Positions 34,335 to 43,013 of a stretch of 64,000 bases of DNA are shown one piece after another. Location of the stretch: the NCBI RefSeq assembly GCF_009695915.1, contig NZ_VUMZ01000001.1, positions 372,001 through 436,000 of the forward strand. Reading direction: 5' to 3'. The stretch comes from Hornefia butyriciproducens. Its GTDB lineage: Bacteria > Bacillota > Clostridia > Peptostreptococcales > Anaerovoracaceae. Position 1 is the first letter of the stretch. The number at the start of each line of letters is the position of its first letter. The notes beneath the pieces were generated by a model, which worked only from the letters and a program-made list of their open reading frames with translations, was not told the origin of the DNA and ran no database searches. The position numbers and the translations under genes were made by a program.

Positions 34335-35834
34335 TCAGTCAATTGCCGAAATATCCTCTCTGCTGATTCCATCCGGCGGAGTAAAGTCCATGTCCTCATA
34401 GGCAACCCATTTCGTATGCTTTACCTTTTTGTAAACAAAGAACATTACAATTGACAAAGGAATGATGGCATAGCAGGTGATGAAATCAAACCAGTTGAAA
34501 TCTGTAAATACCCACCAGTTCGCACCGAAGCATACGATGATGCAGACAACGATTGTAAATATCGAGCCGGCAGGATAGAGCGGCGACTTGTAGTCCAGCT
34601 CATCCAGCGAACGTCCCTGCCTGACCCAGCCTCTCCTGAATCTGTAGTGAGCGAAACTGATCGTCAGCCAGTTGTAGACGCCTGCGATTCCGCAGAGATA
34701 GTAAGCTGCAGTATACGCCACGCCGTCTCCCAGCAGAGATGCGACAAAAGCGAACGCTGCAATGAAAGCGGTAAGCAGGACAGCTCTCACCGGCACGCCC
34801 CTCTTGCTGATCTTCGCGAAGAACTTCGGGGCGTCTCCCTTCTCCGCCATATGCTGCATGGTTCTGGAAGCGGCATACATGGATGAATTTCCGCAGGACA
34901 GAACCGAAGTCAGGATTACAGCGTTCATCAGGGATGCGGCGGCGGCAAATCCTGCGTTGCGGAAAATTATTGTGTAAGGCGCCGCTGCCACGTTGCTTTC
35001 TGAAGCATCCAGCAGAGACGGTTCTGTGAACGGAATCAATGTAGCCACAACAAAGATCGTTCCCAGATAGAAGATCACCAGTCTCCAGAACACACTGTGA
35101 ATCGCTTTCGGAACATCGTGTTTGGGATTCTCAGATTCAGCTGCGGAAAGCCCTACAAGCTCCGTATTTGAGAACGAGAATGCAGCAACCATGAAGATAC
35201 CCACCATACCTCCGATTCCATTTACAAACGGTGCTTTTCCGGCCTTGCCGCCATCCAGTACCCAGTTGTGGAACCCGGCGTCTTCACCACTGTGCATAAT
35301 TCCGATAATCATCAGCACACCGACTACCAGGAAAATTACCGTGATCACGACCTTGATTCCGGCAAACCAGAACTCCGCTTCTCCGAATCCTTTAACAGAG
35401 AACAGATTGAGTGCCAGCAGGATTGCAAGGAACAAAACCACAAATACTGCGGAATTGACGTCCGGGAACCAGTATTTTATGATGATGGCTCCTGCAATCA
35501 GCTCTGCGGCTACTGTCATAGAACTGCCAAACCAGTATGCCCATCCATTTGTAAATCCCCACGCCGGATCAACGAAACGGTTCGCATACGAAGTAAACGC
35601 ACCCGGTATCGGTAATTCCGTCGCCATTTCTCCCAGCGCCGTCATCATGAAATACACGACAACACTCATGATCGCATAGGCAACCATCGCTCCGCCGGGT
35701 CCGGCATCGCGAATTGTTCCTCCCATAGCCAGAAACAGTCCTGTTCCGATCGATCCGCCGATGGCAATCATCTGCAGGTGCCTGCCCTTCAGGCCTCTGT
35801 GGAGGGAGTTATTGTTTCCAGTGTCTTTACTCAT
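34335..35834 (-). CDS. AAT-type amino acid permease (LysP/AroP/GabP group)
   Basis: This 499-residue protein starts LHRGLKGRHLQMIAIGGSIGTGLFLAMG, the hallmark of the amino acid transporter branch of the APC superfamily, and continues GEMATELPIPGAFTSYANRFVDPAWGFTNGWAYWF and NTELVGLSAAESENPKHDVPKAI. The opening resembles lysine- and GABA-type members most. About 12 membrane segments. It lies 51 bases downstream of the glycyl radical activase gene and so probably imports the substrate, or a precursor, of the divergent glycyl radical enzyme. Confidence 0.88.
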   Translation of the reverse strand: MSKDTGNNNSLHRGLKGRHLQMIAIGGSIGTGLFLAMGGTIRDAGPGGAMVAYAIMSVVVYFMMTALGEMATELPIPGAFTSYANRFVDPAWGFTNGWAYWFGSSMTVAAELIAGAIIIKYWFPDVNSAVFVVLFLAILLALNLFSVKGFGEAEFWFAGIKVVITVIFLVVGVLMIIGIMHSGEDAGFHNWVLDGGKAGKAPFVNGIGGMVGIFMVAAFSFSNTELVGLSAAESENPKHDVPKAIHSVFWRLVIFYLGTIFVVATLIPFTEPSLLDASESNVAAAPYTIIFRNAGFAAAASLMNAVILTSVLSCGNSSMYAASRTMQHMAEKGDAPKFFAKISKRGVPVRAVLLTAFIAAFAFVASLLGDGVAYTAAYYLCGIAGVYNWLTISFAHYRFRRGWVRQGRSLDELDYKSPLYPAGSIFTIVVCIIVCFGANWWVFTDFNWFDFITCYAIIPLSIVMFFVYKKVKHTKWVAYEDMDFTPPDGISREDISAID

Positions 35835-35885
35835 AATTGCACTCCTTTTTTATACCTTCTGCAACAATAAACCACATATGATAAA

Positions 35886-36818
35886 TCAGACTCTGCCTAA
35901 TATATCGATCGAAATTCCTTCAGATTCCATAAAAGTCCGGATCTCCTCCAGCCTCTCCTCCGATGGAGGACGGAATCTTTCCTGCTGCCTTCCCAGACGA
36001 TTCATCTTGGAGATTCCAAGATCATGATAGGGAAGCAGGGTGGCTCTCCGGAGCCCCATACCCCTCATCAGGGCGGTCACCGCCTCGATTTCCTCAGTTC
36101 CGTCATTAATCCCCGCCATAAGCGGCATACGAATCTGTATTTTATCCCGAACTTCCGGGTATTCAGCCAGCATCTGCAGATTCGCAAGAATCACATCATT
36201 GCTCTGTCCCGTCAGGTCTTTGTGCGCGGCAGGATCCATCGACTTGATATCAAACAGCAGATCTGTCACGCCCTTCCGCAGGGCCATCTCAAGCAGAAAC
36301 TGCCCATCGCCGAATCCCGATGTGTCCAGACAGACGCCGACTCCGTGCTCTTCCGCCAGAATAATCAGCTCCCGAACGATTTTCGGATTCGATAAGATTT
36401 CCCCTCCACTCAGAGTCATGCCGCCTCCGGTCTGATCATAGAAATCTTTGTCCTGAAGAACCTGCCGGAATATTTCCTGCGCCGCCATCGGTTCCGCAAC
36501 ACGTTTCAGCGCCTGGGCATAACAACCATCTACGCACTTCATGCAACAGTCGCATTTCTGACGATCGATACTTATCCGCCCGTCCTCATCCGTGGAAACG
36601 GCCTTCCTTGGACAAATCTTTATACAATAGCCGCAGCCGATACAACTGTTCGGAAGCTGGATGAGCTCCTGCTCCGCATTGATCAGCTCCGGATTATGAC
36701 ACCATCTGCAGTTCAGCGGACATCCCTTGAGAAACACCGTCGTGCGGATCCCCGGGCCGTCTTCTGTGGAGAATTTCTGAATTGCTCCTACCAGCGCCTG
36801 TACTGATTCATTACGCAT
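35886..36818 (-). CDS. Glycyl radical enzyme activating protein (radical SAM)
   Basis: This 310-residue protein has the activase opening FSTEDGPGIRTTVFLKGCPLNCRWC, with the SAM-binding cluster cysteines C33, C37 and C40. A ferredoxin-type insert carries two further 4Fe-4S sets (C59/62/65/69 and C89/92/95/99), then GGGMTLSGGE. The two-cluster insert is typical of activases for lyase/dehydratase-type glycyl radical enzymes rather than pyruvate formate-lyase itself. It abstracts H from the C-terminal Gly of its partner, very likely the enzyme encoded at 37962-40331 across the divergent promoter. Confidence 0.92.
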   Translation of the reverse strand: MRNESVQALVGAIQKFSTEDGPGIRTTVFLKGCPLNCRWCHNPELINAEQELIQLPNSCIGCGYCIKICPRKAVSTDEDGRISIDRQKCDCCMKCVDGCYAQALKRVAEPMAAQEIFRQVLQDKDFYDQTGGGMTLSGGEILSNPKIVRELIILAEEHGVGVCLDTSGFGDGQFLLEMALRKGVTDLLFDIKSMDPAAHKDLTGQSNDVILANLQMLAEYPEVRDKIQIRMPLMAGINDGTEEIEAVTALMRGMGLRRATLLPYHDLGISKMNRLGRQQERFRPPSEERLEEIRTFMESEGISIDILGRV

Positions 36819-36928
36819 ATGATTCCCCTTTTTTATAAATATTTATGCAAATGATAACATTTTGTCAATCCTCTATCTATGATTTTATTGCTATTAATAT
36901 TGATTATATTGCTTTGTGATAATTCCCC

Positions 36929-36996
36929 GCTCATCAGTTCTCCTTCGGGATTAATGGTCGATGACGGCTGTTTGTCAGCATCATCGCGGCGCACAA
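36929..36996 (+). repeat. Partial copy of the dispersed cloverleaf element
   Basis: It keeps GCTCAT, the GGGATTAATGG region, a second arm GATGAC/GTCAGCATC and GCGGCGCAC, then decays. It lies in the divergent promoter region between the activase and the SDR gene. Confidence 0.6.
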
Positions 36997-37011
36997 TCAC
37001 GCTTTACATGG

Positions 37012-37041
37012 TACGCGACTTACGCGACAAACTTACGCGAC
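37012..37041 (+). promoter_or_regulatory. Three direct TACGCGAC repeats, possible regulator site
   Basis: TACGCGAC occurs at 37012-37019, 37021-37028 and 37034-37041 (the last two as ACTTACGCGACAA-like units). They lie about 80-110 bases upstream of the -35 box of the SDR-glycyl radical operon and between two divergent units. Confidence 0.5.
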
Positions 37042-37119
37042 AATATGATTGCCCATAGACACTGTAAAACGCCCGGCCAACATTTAACAAGAAAATCAAT
37101 TTCTAGAGCAACTAAATTG

Positions 37120-37148
37120 TTGTTTGAGTTCTGCTGTTAATTTAGAAT
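37120..37148 (+). promoter_or_regulatory. Predicted promoter of the SDR-glycyl radical enzyme operon
   Basis: TTGTTT (37120-37125) and TAGAAT (37143-37148) are separated by 17 bases, about 33 bases before the SDR start codon. Confidence 0.55.
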
Positions 37149-37181
37149 GGTAGCAAGAACTGAGCAATGGGGAGGTTTCAT

Positions 37182-37937
37182 ATGACAGACGAACGTAAGG
37201 TATGTATTGTAACCGGCGCATCCGGGGGAATTGGCTCCGCAGTCGTAAAGAAATTCTGCAGCAGCGGCTATGATGTAGAGATGCTGGACATCGATGAGGA
37301 TGCATTAAAAACCGTTATTGAAAAGAAAAAACTTGATCCGGCACGTGTACGCTGCCATACTCTGGATGTTTCTGTCGAACAGCAGGTGAAGGACACCATC
37401 GAAGGAATTCTCGATGCCCGGGGAAGGATCGATGCTCTGGTAAACACCGCCGCGATTATCGGAAAATACAATCCGACCATTGATTATACTTTCGAGAACT
37501 TCAAGAGAATTTATGAGATCAATGTGTTTGGCACATTTCTGATGATGGAGCACGTTCTTCCAATCATGAAAAAACAGGGAAAGGGCAGCATTGTCAACTT
37601 CGGCTCTGTCTCAGGAATGACCGGATATACCTATGAAATCGGATACGGCTCCAGCAAGTGGGCAATCATCGGTATGACAAAGAATGTCGCAAATGAATAC
37701 GGGCAGTTCGGCATCCGGGCCAATTCAGTATCCCCGGGCTGGGTAAACACAAACATGTTCCGTAAATCGGTAGAGGATTACAAGAATTTCAGCGACTCAC
37801 AGGTAACCCTCGGACCGCTGGGAAGACCTGCTGAACCTGAGGAAATCGCCAATGTCGTATACTTCCTCAGTTCTGATGAGGCAAGCTATGTAAACGGCTC
37901 CAACGTTCTTGCCGACGGCGGCATGATGCTGGGGTAA
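37182..37937 (+). CDS. Short-chain dehydrogenase/reductase (classical SDR)
   Basis: The ATG at 37182 follows GGGGAGG by six bases; an earlier ATG overlaps that site and is rejected. The 251-residue product has the NAD(P) motif TGASGGIG near residue 11, VNTAAI, and the catalytic SVSG ... YGSSK triad, with a GRPAEPEEIANVVYFLSSDEASYVNGSNVLADGG ending. Such enzymes oxidise or reduce an alcohol/ketone pair. It is 24 bases upstream of the glycyl radical enzyme gene, so it probably makes the enzyme's substrate or reduces its product. Confidence 0.9.
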   Translation: MTDERKVCIVTGASGGIGSAVVKKFCSSGYDVEMLDIDEDALKTVIEKKKLDPARVRCHTLDVSVEQQVKDTIEGILDARGRIDALVNTAAIIGKYNPTIDYTFENFKRIYEINVFGTFLMMEHVLPIMKKQGKGSIVNFGSVSGMTGYTYEIGYGSSKWAIIGMTKNVANEYGQFGIRANSVSPGWVNTNMFRKSVEDYKNFSDSQVTLGPLGRPAEPEEIANVVYFLSSDEASYVNGSNVLADGGMMLG

Positions 37938-37961
37938 AATATCAAAAGAAGGAGTAGAGAA

Positions 37962-40331
37962 ATGTTAAACCCGAGATTACAGAGAATGCGGGACAAGCTT
38001 TGGAACACCCGCCCTTGTATCACGTCAGAGCGTCTTGTTCTGGCGACAGAAGCTTATAAAAAATTCGCAGGAACCGCTATTCCTGAATTCCGTGCGGAAG
38101 TCGTCCGCTATATCGCAGAGCGGATGACGACACTGATCATGGAGGACGAGCTGATCGTCGGCACCCCGACCAACAAATACAGAGGCGCCAACCTGCATCC
38201 CGAATTCCAGTCCAGTTCCTGGTATATCAGCGACATTGACGAATTTTCCACACGATCCAAAGATCCGTACGATATCTCTCCGGAGGACAAAAAAATCATT
38301 CTGGAAACTCTGCCATACTGGAAAGGAAAGTCCATGGAGGATATGTCCAAAGATGCTATTCCGCCGCATATCCGGGAATGTATGGCAGACGACATCATCA
38401 CTGTCGGACTTACCAACGGCGTATCCGGCGAAACAACCTGTGATCACGAAAAACTCCTGTCCGCAGGACTGAAGGGATATATGCAGGAATGCCGCGAAAA
38501 TATAGCTAAGACTCCCGGAACCTGCAAAGAGGATCAGGAGAAAATCGATTTCTGGAAGGCCTGTATCATCCAGTGCGACGGTCTGATCACCTACGCTCAC
38601 CGCATGGCCGATGAAGCGGAGCGTCAGGCTGCCGAATGTGCAGATCCGAAACGAAAGAAGGAACTTCTGACCATAGCTGAAAACTGCAGAGTCGTGCCGG
38701 AAAATCCGCCTCAGACTTTCCAGCAGGCCCTTCAGATGGTGTGGTTCGCCCATGTGTATTTCCACATCGAAGTCTGCACCACCGCCTGCGGCTACGGCAG
38801 ATTCGATCAATATATGTGGCCCTTCTACAAAAAAGATGTCATCGACGAGAAAAACATCACCGAGGACGAGGCCTTCGAGATGCTGGCGTGCCTGTATCTG
38901 AAGTCCTGTGAGGTATATGAGGTCAGAGACAAATGGTACGCAACCTCTTTCGCCGGCTATCCTATGTGGGAGATTCTGATCGTAGGCGGTCAGACGCCTG
39001 ACGGCAGAGATGCGACCAACGAATTGTCCTACGTCTGCCTTGAAGTGGCGAACCAGTTAAAGACCACTCAGCCTGTTATGGCGGTAAGAGTCTGGGAAGG
39101 GTCTCCTGAAGCACTGATCCGCAAGGGCTGTGAAATGATTCAGGACGGACAGGCCAACCCCGGATTCTTCAACGATGACGCCGCCATGAAAATGGCATTG
39201 GGCAAAGGCTGCACTTTAGAAGAGGCACGCGACTGGACTATCGTCGGCTGCATCCAACCCGGTCCGGGAGGCGGAGCAACAGATGGTTCCCCGGACGCCG
39301 GCTATGTGAACATGGGCAAAATGCTGGAATTTGTTCTCCATAACGGAGTAGATCCGTCCACCGGAAAACTCATGGGACTCCAGACCGGAGACCCGCGGGA
39401 ATTCAAGGATATCGAAGAGTTCAAGGACGCTCTGAAAAAGCAGATCATCCATCACTACAGATTAATTCAGACCGGCTATAACATCATGCAGAGCATGCAC
39501 ATGCTTCGTTTCCCCGTAATCTTCGCCGGAATGGTAACAAAGGGCTGCGTAGAAAGCGGGAAATCCGTCCAGGACGGAGGTGCCAAATACTCGACGGCCG
39601 GACTGTATATCACAGGAGCTGCAAATATGGCAGACTCGCTCGAGGCCATCGAGGAATGTGTTTACAGGGACAAAGACATCACAATGGATCAGCTGATCAA
39701 TGCTCTCGACAACAATTTCGAAGGCGAAGAGCGAATGCGCCAGCTACTGCTCAACAAGCCTGAAAAATACGGAAACGATAAACCCCATGTTGACGGGATC
39801 TACCGGGAGATGATGCACTTTATCGCCGACGAAGTACAGACCTGGAAGGATGCCCGCGGCGGAACGTATTCCTTCAATGTCCACTCCCAGACGGTGAATG
39901 TTTCACACGGCATGGTCACAGGCGCTACTCCGGACGGACGACTCGCCGGTGAACCGTTCTGCGACAATTCCTCTCCAATGATGGGAAGAGACACCAGCGG
40001 GCCGACCGCAACCGTGAAATCCGTTGCCTCTATGGGGCAGGAGGCCTTCCATGACGGTGCTTTGTTCAATCTCCGTTTCGATCCTAAAGGAGTCGAAGGC
40101 GAAAAAGGCCTCGCCGCAATCGAAGGAGTCATCAAGACCTATTTCAAACATGGCGGTGAGCATATCCAGATCAACGTCGTAGACAACAAAACGCTCAGGG
40201 ACGCGCAGATTCATCCGGAGCACCATAAAGGACTGATGGTTCGCGTCGCCGGATACATGGCCTACTTCACCGAACTGGACAAAGGAGCCCAGGACACCAT
40301 CATCGGCCGCACGGCGCACTACGAATCATAA
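37962..40331 (+). CDS. Glycyl radical enzyme of unassigned specificity
   Basis: This 789-residue protein has the glycyl radical loop VRVAGYMAYFTELDKGAQD with radical Gly764, and the catalytic loop VGCIQPGPGGG with Cys430. The start SERLVLATEAYKKF is that of the dehydratase/lyase branch (glycerol dehydratase, hydroxyproline dehydratase, choline lyase, isethionate lyase), not classical pyruvate formate-lyase. Those enzymes usually read Cys-x-Glu at the active site; here it is Cys-Ile-Gln (Gln432), so the general base is missing or replaced. It forms an operon with the SDR and needs the activase encoded divergently. Anaerobic and oxygen-sensitive. The substrate is not predictable; an amino-acid-derived compound is likely from the permease. 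Confidence 0.9.
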   Translation: MLNPRLQRMRDKLWNTRPCITSERLVLATEAYKKFAGTAIPEFRAEVVRYIAERMTTLIMEDELIVGTPTNKYRGANLHPEFQSSSWYISDIDEFSTRSKDPYDISPEDKKIILETLPYWKGKSMEDMSKDAIPPHIRECMADDIITVGLTNGVSGETTCDHEKLLSAGLKGYMQECRENIAKTPGTCKEDQEKIDFWKACIIQCDGLITYAHRMADEAERQAAECADPKRKKELLTIAENCRVVPENPPQTFQQALQMVWFAHVYFHIEVCTTACGYGRFDQYMWPFYKKDVIDEKNITEDEAFEMLACLYLKSCEVYEVRDKWYATSFAGYPMWEILIVGGQTPDGRDATNELSYVCLEVANQLKTTQPVMAVRVWEGSPEALIRKGCEMIQDGQANPGFFNDDAAMKMALGKGCTLEEARDWTIVGCIQPGPGGGATDGSPDAGYVNMGKMLEFVLHNGVDPSTGKLMGLQTGDPREFKDIEEFKDALKKQIIHHYRLIQTGYNIMQSMHMLRFPVIFAGMVTKGCVESGKSVQDGGAKYSTAGLYITGAANMADSLEAIEECVYRDKDITMDQLINALDNNFEGEERMRQLLLNKPEKYGNDKPHVDGIYREMMHFIADEVQTWKDARGGTYSFNVHSQTVNVSHGMVTGATPDGRLAGEPFCDNSSPMMGRDTSGPTATVKSVASMGQEAFHDGALFNLRFDPKGVEGEKGLAAIEGVIKTYFKHGGEHIQINVVDNKTLRDAQIHPEHHKGLMVRVAGYMAYFTELDKGAQDTIIGRTAHYES

Positions 40332-40388
40332 ATCCGTATAAAAGAAAAAGACCTGCCGCACCCGGTGCAGTTAGGCAGTTTATCAAAA

Positions 40389-40426
40389 AACAGAAGCCAG
40401 AGGCGATGTCTCTGACTTCTGTTTCC
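40389..40426. terminator. Intrinsic terminator after the glycyl radical enzyme gene
   Basis: AACAGAAG-C-CAGAG pairs with CTCTG-A-CTTCTGTT, with T-rich bases after it and an A run before it, so it can work for both converging genes. Confidence 0.75.
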
Positions 40427-40503
40427 TTTGTTTCCACAAAATATTCCGCAGGGCTGGAATTCATACGCGATTTAATACAGTTCCCCGCCCATGTTTTGAT
40501 TGA

Positions 40504-40890
40504 TTACTGGACGATTTCACCGACGCGATCCTCATGATCATATTCCGCTCTCATTTCCGGCGTCAGCTGATCCATCAGATCCCTTCTTCCGATCTTCGCC
40601 ATAATGGAAATACACATCACGATAAACATCGCGAAGCAGTATATGACCATTGGCGTTACTTCAATTCCCGTGAGAGGCGCTCCGGAATCCTTGGCGAAAC
40701 TCAGCGTATATATCATCGCCGGAGACCAGGGCAGACAGTATGCCAGCGTATTAGACTGAGCGTCCATCAGATTGGCCATCCGGTACGGAGATATACCATG
40801 CTGTTTCCCCAGCGGCTTCGCAAACGAAGCTCCGACTGCCAGAATCGCCGGTGCATTCAGTCCCATGATTCCGGACAGGACGATAACCAT
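40504..40890 (-). pseudogene. nhaC: NhaC-family antiporter, 3' part only
   Basis: About 128 residues match the last part of NhaC-type carriers (GIMGLNAPAILAVGASFAKPLG, ANLMDAQSNTLAYCLPWSPAMIYTL, two final helices and a charged tail to a stop). The frame begins abruptly at the edge of an IS3-type transposase fragment. An ATG happens to lie at the junction, but a membrane carrier cannot work from this piece. It may be the missing 3' portion of the 5' fragment at 20716-21550, with roughly 90-100 residues lost between. Confidence 0.8.
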
Positions 40891-41555
40891 CAGAGAACAA
40901 GTACACCCCTGAATTCAAGGCCAAGATCGTTCTCGCAGTGCTCGAGGGCGACCGCGAGCTCGGCGAGATAGCTGCCGAGAATAATCTGAATCCTAACATG
41001 GTCAGAACCCGGAAGGCTGAGTTCATCAAGAATGCCAACCGCGTATTCAACGAGCGTCAGTCTGAGAAAGAGATCCGCAGAAATGGAGCTGAACTGGAGC
41101 AGGAACGAGACCAGATGCTGAAGGCCATAGGTCAGCTAACGATGGAGCGCGATTTTCTCCAGGAGGTGTTTCGCCGAAACGGGTACCCAGTTCCAGCACA
41201 AGATAAATCCAAACGCTGAACTTCCGATCACACGCCAGTGCGAGCTGCTCGGAATCAGCAGATCAACATATTACTATAAGCCGGCCTGCCTCGATCCTGA
41301 AGCTGTAGAACTCAAAGAGCGGATCATGGCTGAGATCGACAAGATCCATACAAAGCATCCATACATGAGCCAGCGCAAGATCGTCAAGAAGCTCAGAGAC
41401 AAAGGCTACGACGTAAGCCGCAAACTCGTCCGCAGCTATATGCAGGAGATGGGCATTTACCCGATCTACCCGAAACCGAATCTCTCAAAGCGCAACTTCA
41501 AAGAAGGCGTTTTACCGTATCTCCTGCGGAATATGCACATTTATATGCCTAACCT
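40890..41555 (+). mobile_element. Broken IS3-family element (orfA and 5' part of orfB)
   Basis: The orfA frame (from 40890 without its ATG, to 41219) reads ENKYTPEFKAKIVLAVLEGD ... NPNMVRTRKAEF, an IS3-type HTH transposase subunit. The orfB frame starts in the overlap and continues PITRQCELLGISRSTYYYKP, HPYMSQRKIVKKL and YPIYPKPNLSKRNFKEGVLPYLLRNM, then ends at about 41555 before the DDE catalytic domain. Both ends are lost: the left abuts an nhaC fragment, the right runs into unrelated sequence. It marks a rearrangement breakpoint. Confidence 0.85.
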
Positions 41556-41632
41556 CCAATTTGTCACCCTGACATCTAAATCGCAATCACGACCCACTGT
41601 TATCCAAATCACTAACTCAACCCTATGTTATC

Positions 41633-42007
41633 TTAATAGCCTTCTCGATCATCCAAAACAGGATTTTCCTTGTCGCGTTTTTTCAAATACTCGATGTATT
41701 CATTTCCCCACACTTCAAGTTCGGCAAGCACCTTCTCAAATTTATGGCCAATCTCACTCAGTTCGTACTCAACTTTAGGTGGTATTTCAGAATATACCCG
41801 GCGCACGATCAAATCGTCCTTTTCCAACGCCTTGAGCTGACGCGATAAAGTGGTATGTGTCATATTCTCCGGCATTCGGCGCTGAAGCTCGTTAAAGCGC
41901 ACCGGCGCATCTTTTAAAAGATACATAATGTACATAGACCATTTCCCTGTCAGCACCTTTTGAGAAGTGACGTAGGGACATAGGCCAAACAGCTGCTTTT
42001 TTTCCAT
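41633..42007 (-). CDS. HxlR-family winged-helix regulator
   Basis: The ATG at 42007 follows GGAGGT and gives 124 residues: CPYVTSQKVLTGKWSMYIMYLL, RFNELQRRMPENMTHTTLSRQLKALEKDDLIVRRVYSEIPPKVEYELSEIGHKFEKVL. This is the HxlR winged helix, with one Cys (C10) near the start as in thiol-reactive members. The family commonly represses a divergent oxidoreductase gene and responds to aldehydes, quinones or redox stress. Here it diverges from two PNPOx-like genes and a sirtuin gene. Confidence 0.88.
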   Translation of the reverse strand: MEKKQLFGLCPYVTSQKVLTGKWSMYIMYLLKDAPVRFNELQRRMPENMTHTTLSRQLKALEKDDLIVRRVYSEIPPKVEYELSEIGHKFEKVLAELEVWGNEYIEYLKKRDKENPVLDDREGY

Positions 42008-42135
42008 ATGACCTCCATAGGTATCATTGAGGATACCAGTATCATAAAATATCGTACTTGTGAAAAATCTCCTACATGGATATAATATCACGTGCAAGTT
42101 CAAAATACAACACAAACTGAAAGGATGGTTTTATC

Positions 42136-42531
42136 ATGAAGGAAATCTATGAATATCTGAAGAACTGCGGCACATTTTATCTGGCTACCGTGGATGGTGA
42201 CAAACCACAGGTTCGTCCCTTTGGCGCGGTATGCGAATTTGAAGGTAAACTGTATTTCGTCACCAACAATCAGAAGGAAGTCTATAAGCAGATGAAGGCC
42301 AATCCCAATGTGGCAATTTGCGGTATGTACAAAGGTACCTGGATCCGCGTTAGCGGTGTGGTTGAAGAAGATACCCGGCGCGAAGCACGCGTAGCCATGA
42401 TGGATGCCAACACTGCTTCCCTGAGCAAAATGTACACGGTGGATGACAACCTAATGACCGTTTTCAAATTCGTAAGCGGTAAGGGTACGGTTTATTCTTT
42501 CACTGAAGCGCCTGTATCGTATTCGCTGTAA
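42136..42531 (+). CDS. PNPOx-like flavin-binding protein (131 residues)
   Basis: MKEIYEYLKNCGTFYLATVDGDKPQVRPFGAVCEFEGKLYFVTNNQKEVYKQMKANPNVAICGMYKGTWIRVSG is the split-barrel FMN-binding fold of the pyridoxamine 5'-phosphate oxidase-like group, in its short form. Function is probably flavin- or haem-dependent reduction of a small molecule rather than B6 synthesis. First gene of a three-gene rightward unit controlled by the divergent HxlR regulator (inference). Confidence 0.88.
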   Translation: MKEIYEYLKNCGTFYLATVDGDKPQVRPFGAVCEFEGKLYFVTNNQKEVYKQMKANPNVAICGMYKGTWIRVSGVVEEDTRREARVAMMDANTASLSKMYTVDDNLMTVFKFVSGKGTVYSFTEAPVSYSL

Positions 42532-42546
42532 GAAGAGGCAGCAAGG

Positions 42547-43002
42547 ATGGACACTTCAAAGATTTTATCAATTCTGTACAGCGAGATTCATTCTGTCGTT
42601 GTTGGAATGATCGACTCCGAAGGGCATCCATCCAGTGCATTTCTGGATGTCATGTTTGCAGAGGAGGACGCTGTTTACTTTATGACCTCCGACAATGGTC
42701 GAAAGCTGTATCACCTGCTGAACGGCAGCGACTATATTTCCATTTGCGGAAAAACGGAAGGTGACTTTTTTCACGCAAAGATGATTACGATACAGGGAAG
42801 AGTGCGCAACATCGGCAAAGCCCGTGTGGATGAACTGATCGATGCGAATCCCTATATGAAAAAACTGTATCCGGATGAGCAAAAGGAAAAGCGCAGGATC
42901 ATTGATGTCTTTCAAGTCTACGAAGGCTATGGCAACTATCAGGACTTTGGCGTTACTCCTCCGAAACAGACAGAGTTCCAATTTCACTGCGAGATTGAAT
43001 AA
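42547..43002 (+). CDS. Second PNPOx-like protein (151 residues)
   Basis: This protein reads ILYSEIHSVVVGMIDSEGHPSSAFLDVMFAEEDAVYFMTSDNGRKLYHLLNGSDYISICGKTEGDFFHAKMITIQGRVRNIG, the same split-barrel flavin fold, and later DANPYMKKLYPDEQKEKRRIIDVFQVYEGYG. It starts 16 bases after the first PNPOx-like gene. The two are related in fold but not close in sequence, so they are unlikely to be a recent duplication. Confidence 0.85.
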   Translation: MDTSKILSILYSEIHSVVVGMIDSEGHPSSAFLDVMFAEEDAVYFMTSDNGRKLYHLLNGSDYISICGKTEGDFFHAKMITIQGRVRNIGKARVDELIDANPYMKKLYPDEQKEKRRIIDVFQVYEGYGNYQDFGVTPPKQTEFQFHCEIE

Positions 43003-43013
43003 GGCTGGTACTT

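Noticed and set aside
40504-40890. The 128-residue nhaC piece as a short functional gene with its own ATG
   Set aside because: It starts in the middle of a membrane domain at a transposase boundary and has no ribosome site.
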